This document shows, piece by piece, positions 6,016 through 9,262 of a DNA stretch of 9,262 bases; the stretch's first letter is position 1; each line of letters begins with the position of its first letter. A program made the translations under genes and the position numbers. The notes under the pieces are model-generated. The model ran no database searches, was not told the DNA's origin, and worked only from the letters and a program-made list of their open reading frames with translations. This DNA comes from an uncultured Hungatella sp. (GTDB lineage Bacteria > Bacillota > Clostridia > Lachnospirales > Lachnospiraceae): assembly GCA_910585645.1 (NCBI GenBank), contig CAJUFP010000148.1, positions 1 to 9,262 of the forward strand. The letters run 5' to 3'.

Positions 6016-7578
6016 CGGATAAAAATGCAGCGTAAACTTTGCCGAGTCCCTCTGCCCTTTCCGGTTCCGTTCTGTTTTGCAGTAATCTACGTGATCCAGT
6101 ATCTCCTTTAGCATAGCGTTGCGAAGTTCTATATTGTCAACACTCCAATATGCCTCAACAATCTTCCTGACAGAGGGGACAAAATCCTGCCTTGCCTTTT
6201 TACGGGCTTCTATCAACTCGATCTCTCCCTTCAGGCACGCCAACTCCGTCTCCAAAGAATTGCTTTTCTCCTCCAGTACCTTTCGCCTTTCCCGAAATGT
6301 ATGTACATCATAAATCCCCTGCTCCAACAGATCAAAGGTATTGGCAAGCTGCTTCTGTACCCTTTCCCTTTCCCTGGTTAAATTATTTACCCCGTTTTTT
6401 AACAAAGACATGGCTTCCCCGTCTTCCTCCTCCGGCGTGTCCGGCCATTGCAGCTCATACCCGGACAGCCATTCTCCCAGACCTTCCATAACCTTTCTTT
6501 CAATCAGTTCCAGCGGGGCAGAGACATTTTTACATTGGCTGTTGGGACAGCGCAAGATGGCATAACTCGTCTTTGTATTACTTAACTGGCGGCTCATCAG
6601 CCTGTGACACATGCCGCAATACACAAGGCCGCTTAATGGATTCTGGAGGGCGTTGGAAGTTCCTGTATGAACAGTGGGCTTATTCTTTCGGATTTCTTGC
6701 GCCCTGTTGTAGACTGCTTCCGGAATAATAGGTTCAAACCTTCCCCGAACTTTGGGACAGTCTTCATTTTTAGGCCGGCTTTCCAAAATTTGACCGTCAA
6801 CTATACTTTTTTGGACCTTTCTCCAGCTCCATCTCTGGTAACCTGTGTATGTGGGATTCTGGATGATATCCATAATACTGGAAGCAGACCAAAAACCTCC
6901 CGTTCTGGAAGGGATATGTAGGGCATTTAATCGGTCCCGTATCTGATAGGAGCCCATCCGGCTGTGTGTTCCGTCCGGCAGACGTTCTCCATGGGTATAC
7001 ATCTGAAAGATCATCCTCACGATCCTGGCCTCTTCCTCTCTGATCTGAAGGGTGTAACCTTTATCTCCTTTACGCTTAACCTTCTCATACCCATAGGGCG
7101 CTGTTCCGGCGATATACCATCCGTCTTTAAAGGCTGCGATCCGTCCCGTCTGGATCCGGCGGTTGATCGTCTTATATTCACGCCGACTCATGAATAAGCT
7201 AAACTCAAAATATTCTTCATCAAACTCATTGTTGGGATCATAGGTTTTAGTCGGAGTAATAATCTTCGTCCCGCTGAACTTAAAGGCCTCGGCTACCGTT
7301 CCCTGATCTTTTGTATCTCCCCTGGCAAGCCGCTCCACCTCCATGACCATAACGCTTTCCCATTTCCCCTGCATCACTTCAAGGAGGAGTTTTTGCATTT
7401 TTGGACGGGCGGCAATGGTCTCGCCAGAAACCAACTCCTTATAAACAGCTTCTACAACAAGCCCCATATGATTGGCCAATTCTGTCAGGATGCTTTCGTG
7501 CCTGGCCAAAGTTTCCCCTTCCCCTCTGGCCTCCGCTTCTCTGTCCGCGCGGCTTTTTCTCAGATATATGGCTGTCAT
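5995..7578 (-). CDS. large serine recombinase (integrase of the element)
   Basis: From the ATG at 7578 the protein has 527 residues, with GGGGAGGG just upstream; the frame is open further back but without a ribosome site. The N-terminal resolvase domain shows the nucleophile in YLRKSRAD (S9) and the conserved VMEVERLARGDTKDQG (about 77-93). The Recombinase domain follows (about 155-270; GTAPYGY, IRDRLNALHIPSR). A zinc ribbon has C321/C324 (YCGMC) and C344/C349 (CPNSQC). A coiled coil (about 388-463) and a basic tail end the protein. This architecture is that of phage and integrative-element integrases catalysing attP x attB recombination. It lies about 0.8 kb inside the disrupted GH18 junction, which marks it as the enzyme that inserted the element. 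Confidence 0.95.
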   Translation of the reverse strand: MTAIYLRKSRADREAEARGEGETLARHESILTELANHMGLVVEAVYKELVSGETIAARPKMQKLLLEVMQGKWESVMVMEVERLARGDTKDQGTVAEAFKFSGTKIITPTKTYDPNNEFDEEYFEFSLFMSRREYKTINRRIQTGRIAAFKDGWYIAGTAPYGYEKVKRKGDKGYTLQIREEEARIVRMIFQMYTHGERLPDGTHSRMGSYQIRDRLNALHIPSRTGGFWSASSIMDIIQNPTYTGYQRWSWRKVQKSIVDGQILESRPKNEDCPKVRGRFEPIIPEAVYNRAQEIRKNKPTVHTGTSNALQNPLSGLVYCGMCHRLMSRQLSNTKTSYAILRCPNSQCKNVSAPLELIERKVMEGLGEWLSGYELQWPDTPEEEDGEAMSLLKNGVNNLTRERERVQKQLANTFDLLEQGIYDVHTFRERRKVLEEKSNSLETELACLKGEIELIEARKKARQDFVPSVRKIVEAYWSVDNIELRNAMLKEILDHVDYCKTERNRKGQRDSAKFTLHFYPKIPEKP

Positions 7579-7611
7579 AGATCCCTCCCCTGTTAGCTTC
7601 CTGTATGAAAT

Positions 7612-7644
7612 AAAGAGCATTCCATTTGTCCGGAACACTCCTTT
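7612..7644 (-). terminator. terminator or attenuator just upstream of the recombinase
   Basis: On the minus strand AAAGGAGTGTTCC (7644-7632) pairs with GGAATGCTCTTT (7623-7612) across an 8-base loop, with one bulged G and two wobbles, and is followed by ATTTC. It lies between the coiled-coil gene and the recombinase. Only 33 bases separate it from the recombinase ATG, too few for a clear separate promoter, so it may attenuate read-through into the recombinase. Confidence 0.45.
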
Positions 7645-7663
7645 TTGCCTGTTAAAACCGTAT

Positions 7664-7933
7664 TTAAGATATCTTTTGAAGTTTTTCACTATGTTCGGTT
7701 ATGATTTTCTTCATTACCTCGATATCGCGTTTTATGTCATTGATCTCTGGTGTTGTTCTCTCATACCGTTTTGCCGCCGGTACATAATTCTCTGCCAAAA
7801 TATTTATTTTAGGCTCGATCGCATTTTCAACATACAATTTAAAGTCATGCAAATCTTCCTGTACGGTTCTAATCTCGTCTTTAATGGGCTGTAATTCATT
7901 TCTAAGTATCAGTATGAACTCGTTTTCTGTCAT
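7664..7933 (-). CDS. small coiled-coil protein of unknown function
   Basis: This 89-residue soluble protein is charged and largely helical. Heptad-like spacing of I, L and V runs through ILRNELQPIKDEIRTVQEDL and again through INDIKRDIEVMKKIITEHS, with YVPAAKRYERT between them. It has no membrane span or known motif. The ATG at 7933 follows AAAGGAGGG by six bases. It lies upstream of the recombinase on the same strand and has its own promoter (7967-7995). Position suggests a partner or regulator of the recombinase, but no evidence in the sequence proves this. Confidence 0.65.
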   Translation of the reverse strand: MTENEFILILRNELQPIKDEIRTVQEDLHDFKLYVENAIEPKINILAENYVPAAKRYERTTPEINDIKRDIEVMKKIITEHSEKLQKIS

Positions 7934-7966
7934 TGCTTACCCTCCTTTTGTGGTATTGGTTTTATA

Positions 7967-7995
7967 GTAATAACATATTTTTAAGTTCTGGTCAA
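7967..7995 (-). promoter_or_regulatory. promoter of the coiled-coil gene and recombinase
   Basis: On the minus strand TTGACC (7995-7990) and TATTAC (7972-7967) are 17 bases apart, and the -10 box is preceded by TGT, an extended form. It lies 34 bases upstream of the ATG at 7933. It is the only clear promoter that could serve the recombinase. Confidence 0.5.
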
Positions 7996-8071
7996 GTTTA
8001 TACTTTATTTCTTTACATAGCAACACGTCTAAAAGCTTTCTGGCAGTGCCTTGGTGGCGCTCTCACTTGGA

Positions 8072-8281
8072 TCACAAAGGAAGGCTTATACCGACAACAA
8101 TAAAGCCTATAACAGCCATTACTCCGGCAAAAACCATGATACCCTTAAAAACCGTAAGAAATGCATCCATAAGCTGTTTTACGCTTCTTTCCGCATCTGA
8201 CTCTTTCATATCTGGTTTCTGTCCATCCGCAATAATATAGACAGGCCTCTTATTTCTGCCGGGTTTTACATAAATTATCAT
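8072..8281 (-). CDS. small protein with a C-terminal membrane span
   Basis: The protein has 69 residues from the ATG at 8281, which has GGAGGT seven bases upstream; an in-frame ATG at 8320 has no good ribosome site. The soluble N-terminal half (VKPGRNKRPVYIIADGQKPD) is basic and then acidic. A single hydrophobic segment (about 46-69, GIMVFAGVMAVIGFIVV) reaches the C-terminus, so it is probably tail-anchored with the N-terminus in the cytoplasm. I do not recognise the family. It follows the two-span protein gene by 52 bases and is likely co-transcribed with it. Confidence 0.55.
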   Translation of the reverse strand: MIIYVKPGRNKRPVYIIADGQKPDMKESDAERSVKQLMDAFLTVFKGIMVFAGVMAVIGFIVVGISLPL

Positions 8282-8333
8282 AGATTTTACCTCCAGATGG
8301 CCCCAAAAAACAGCCGTCATTTTTCACGATCTA

Positions 8334-8588
8334 TCAATTTCCGGTGAATCCCCATAGAGAGCTGTAGTAGTTTATTGTCCATAAAATCGCACAGATCATT
8401 CCTAGAATTATAAGGAATATAATAAGATTTTTGTGTTTTGATTGAGATATTGTATCCGAGGTTTTCTTTATAAATAGCTTTAATAAAAGTTCTATAACTG
8501 CTGCTACACATAAAGCTATTATCAGAAACGAACCATACTGCACAAACATATCAACCAAAATTTTAGCATATTGATCACTTGTACTCAT
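8334..8588 (-). CDS. small two-span membrane protein
   Basis: The protein has 84 residues. Two hydrophobic spans are clear: about 18-39 (YGSFLIIALCVAAVIELLLK) and about 54-72 (NLIIFLIILGMICAILWTI), joined by a polar Lys/Ser loop (KKTSDTISQSKHK). The ATG at 8588 follows AGGGGAAAGAG. Size and topology resemble holins and small 2TM effectors, but no sequence motif settles either. It lies between the repressor gene and the single-span protein gene on the same strand. Confidence 0.6.
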   Translation of the reverse strand: MSTSDQYAKILVDMFVQYGSFLIIALCVAAVIELLLKLFIKKTSDTISQSKHKNLIIFLIILGMICAILWTINYYSSLWGFTGN

Positions 8589-8661
8589 ACTCTTTCCCCT
8601 ATTCTTTGGTTTTTTATATGTTATCTAAGGCTTAAGCCCAGTATAACCATAGCTCATTTTT

Positions 8662-9009
8662 TCACATGGCTTCTCTTCCAGTGTTGTAAATCAATGATCC
8701 TCTCTCCTGATCCGGCACGTCAAGAAGCTTCCTGGCAGCCTCTTTCATGCTGGGGCTGGCCCGTCTGTAGGCTTCGAGTAAACATATTTCGTCTGATGAT
8801 ACATTTATTTCTTCTTTTTTAATTCCAAAAATTTCGTCTGCCGATAGTCCCAGATATATGATTATTGCCATTGCTTTATCTAGTGCTGGTATTTTTCCTG
8901 TCTTCCAGTTACTAAATGTTTGTTGGCTAAATCCTAAATCCTTACATAATTTATAAGCGGTTATACCCTTTTTTTCCATTGTTTCTAAAACACAATTTAT
9001 AAATATCAT
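8662..9009 (-). CDS. Cro/CI-type (XRE) HTH transcriptional regulator
   Basis: The protein has 115 residues. The helix-turn-helix occupies about residues 5-62: GITAYKLCKDLGFSQQTFSNWKTGKIP, with LGLSADEIFG after it, the standard XRE pattern. The C-terminal half (LLEAYRRASPSMKEAARKLL) resembles the short helical tail of prophage and element repressors; there is no LexA-type protease domain. TAGGAG lies six bases before the ATG at 9009. Its gene is divergent from a strong plus-strand promoter that carries a dyad between its boxes, so it most likely represses that promoter. The small membrane-protein genes follow on the same strand. Confidence 0.9.
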   Translation of the reverse strand: MIFINCVLETMEKKGITAYKLCKDLGFSQQTFSNWKTGKIPALDKAMAIIIYLGLSADEIFGIKKEEINVSSDEICLLEAYRRASPSMKEAARKLLDVPDQERGSLIYNTGREAM

Positions 9010-9038
9010 AAAATACTCCTATATTTGGGATATTTTAA

Positions 9039-9067
9039 TTGACTACTCACTTTTTTAGTAGTATAAT
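9039..9067 (+). promoter_or_regulatory. strong divergent promoter
   Basis: TTGACT (9039-9044) and TATAAT (9062-9067) are 17 bases apart, almost exact consensus. Transcription would start near 9074 and run rightwards into a region without an obvious reading frame but with strong hairpins. A weak minus-strand -10 (TAAAAT, 9037-9032) for the repressor overlaps this region, so the two promoters are likely co-regulated. Confidence 0.75.
9042..9062. promoter_or_regulatory. operator dyad ACTACT-N9-AGTAGT
   Basis: ACTACT (9042-9047) and AGTAGT (9057-9062) form an inverted repeat lying exactly between the -35 and -10 boxes of the plus-strand promoter. Binding by the adjacent XRE protein would block that promoter. 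The arms are only 6 bp, so the site is inferred mainly from position. Confidence 0.55.
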
Positions 9068-9073
9068 ATACTT

Positions 9074-9256
9074 ATAGAAAGCGATTCCTCCGCATCAAAG
9101 CAAAGGAATCTCTCTCTACAAGCACCAAGCTGCTACTCTACCGGTAGTAGCGGGCCCGATCAAATGGTAGTAATAAGTTTCTCGACAATCCCTATTCTAC
9201 CATGTTTCGGGCCCTTGTACAACAATTATTTTCAAGCGCCGAGATCCGCTCTTATA
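9074..9256 (+). ncRNA. candidate structured non-coding RNA
   Basis: No plus-strand coding sequence fits downstream of the strong promoter. Instead there are three consecutive hairpins. The first is GATTCCT/AGGAATC (9083-9089 with 9103-9109). The second is GCTACT/AGTAGC (9132-9137 with 9146-9151) with an 8-base loop. The third is a long stem GGGCCCGA/TCGGGCCC (9152-9159 with 9207-9214), continuing as ATGGTAG/CTACCAT (9164-9170 with 9197-9203) and AATA/TATT. The two ends (9072-9082 and 9247-9256) can pair imperfectly over nine positions. This recalls a retron msr-msd RNA but no reverse transcriptase is in view. A structured leader of a downstream gene is an equal alternative. Confidence 0.45.
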
Positions 9257-9262
9257 CGGGTT

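Larger units (their letters stand above)
5187..9262. mobile_element. left part of a large serine recombinase element inserted in the GH18 gene
   Basis: The element starts where the spore-lytic gene is broken and runs past the window end. Contents seen are a toxin-antitoxin pair, a large serine recombinase, four small accessory genes including a Cro/CI-type repressor, and a repressor-linked structured RNA region. This fits a prophage, an integrative element or a mobilisable island; no capsid, relaxase or conjugation gene is in view, so the type is undecided. Codon use in the toxin-antitoxin and small genes is more AT-rich than in the left flank. Confidence 0.7.

Noticed and set aside
7472..7894. 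Plus-strand ORF of 140 codons opposite the recombinase start and coiled-coil gene
   Set aside because: It spans two minus-strand genes with good ribosome sites and shows a low-complexity Phe/Tyr/Leu composition expected of an antisense frame.
8620..8647. Hairpin GTTAT...ATAAC around the palindrome GGCTTAAGCC as a terminator after the repressor gene
   Set aside because: It has a 3 by 3 internal loop, a short inner stem and no T-run on the minus strand, so it is not convincing as a terminator.

Overview
The window looks like chromosome of a Gram-positive, spore-forming gut Clostridium, most likely a Lachnospiraceae member. This rests on strong AGGAGG-type ribosome binding sites, a YclM/ThrD-type aspartokinase, a family of Rpn-like proteins common in that group, and a SleL/YaaH-type spore cortex-lytic enzyme gene. 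The left ~5.2 kb is core-like and fairly GC-rich. The right ~4.1 kb is an acquired element that is mostly more AT-rich.

Left part. Positions 1-233 hold a run of consecutive hairpins and no gene. A minus-strand PD-(D/E)XK (Rpn-like) nuclease gene follows (234-1175). Positions 1176-1562 hold one doubtful small ORF and a very long near-perfect hairpin that ends in TTTT on the minus strand; it serves well as the terminator of the next operon. That operon is read right to left: a Cys-rich polytopic membrane protein of unknown function (4286-3540), an HD-domain phosphohydrolase (3497-2907) and an aspartokinase with two ACT domains (2882-1563). It starts from a good sigma-A promoter at 4329-4356.

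Junction. On the plus strand, a LysM plus GH18 gene (4440-5201) reads normally until just after the catalytic-domain motif MTYEWGYTYGP, then breaks off at about 5187. Everything to the right looks like foreign DNA whose far end lies outside the window. Its left end carries a PemK/MazF-like toxin-antitoxin pair (5377-5959), a bidirectional terminator and a 527-residue large serine recombinase (7578-5995), the probable integrase. Further in come a small coiled-coil protein, two small membrane proteins and a Cro/CI-type repressor, all on the minus strand.

Right edge. Divergent to the repressor, a near-consensus plus-strand promoter (TTGACT-17-TATAAT) carries an ACTACT/AGTAGT dyad between its two boxes. 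It drives a stretch (about 9074-9262) with no usable reading frame but at least three strong hairpins, a candidate structured non-coding RNA. What it serves (for example a retron-like RNA) depends on sequence beyond the window.

The two most interesting points are the recombinase element splitting a spore-lytic gene, which recalls elements that excise during sporulation such as skin, and the repressor-controlled structured RNA at the right edge.
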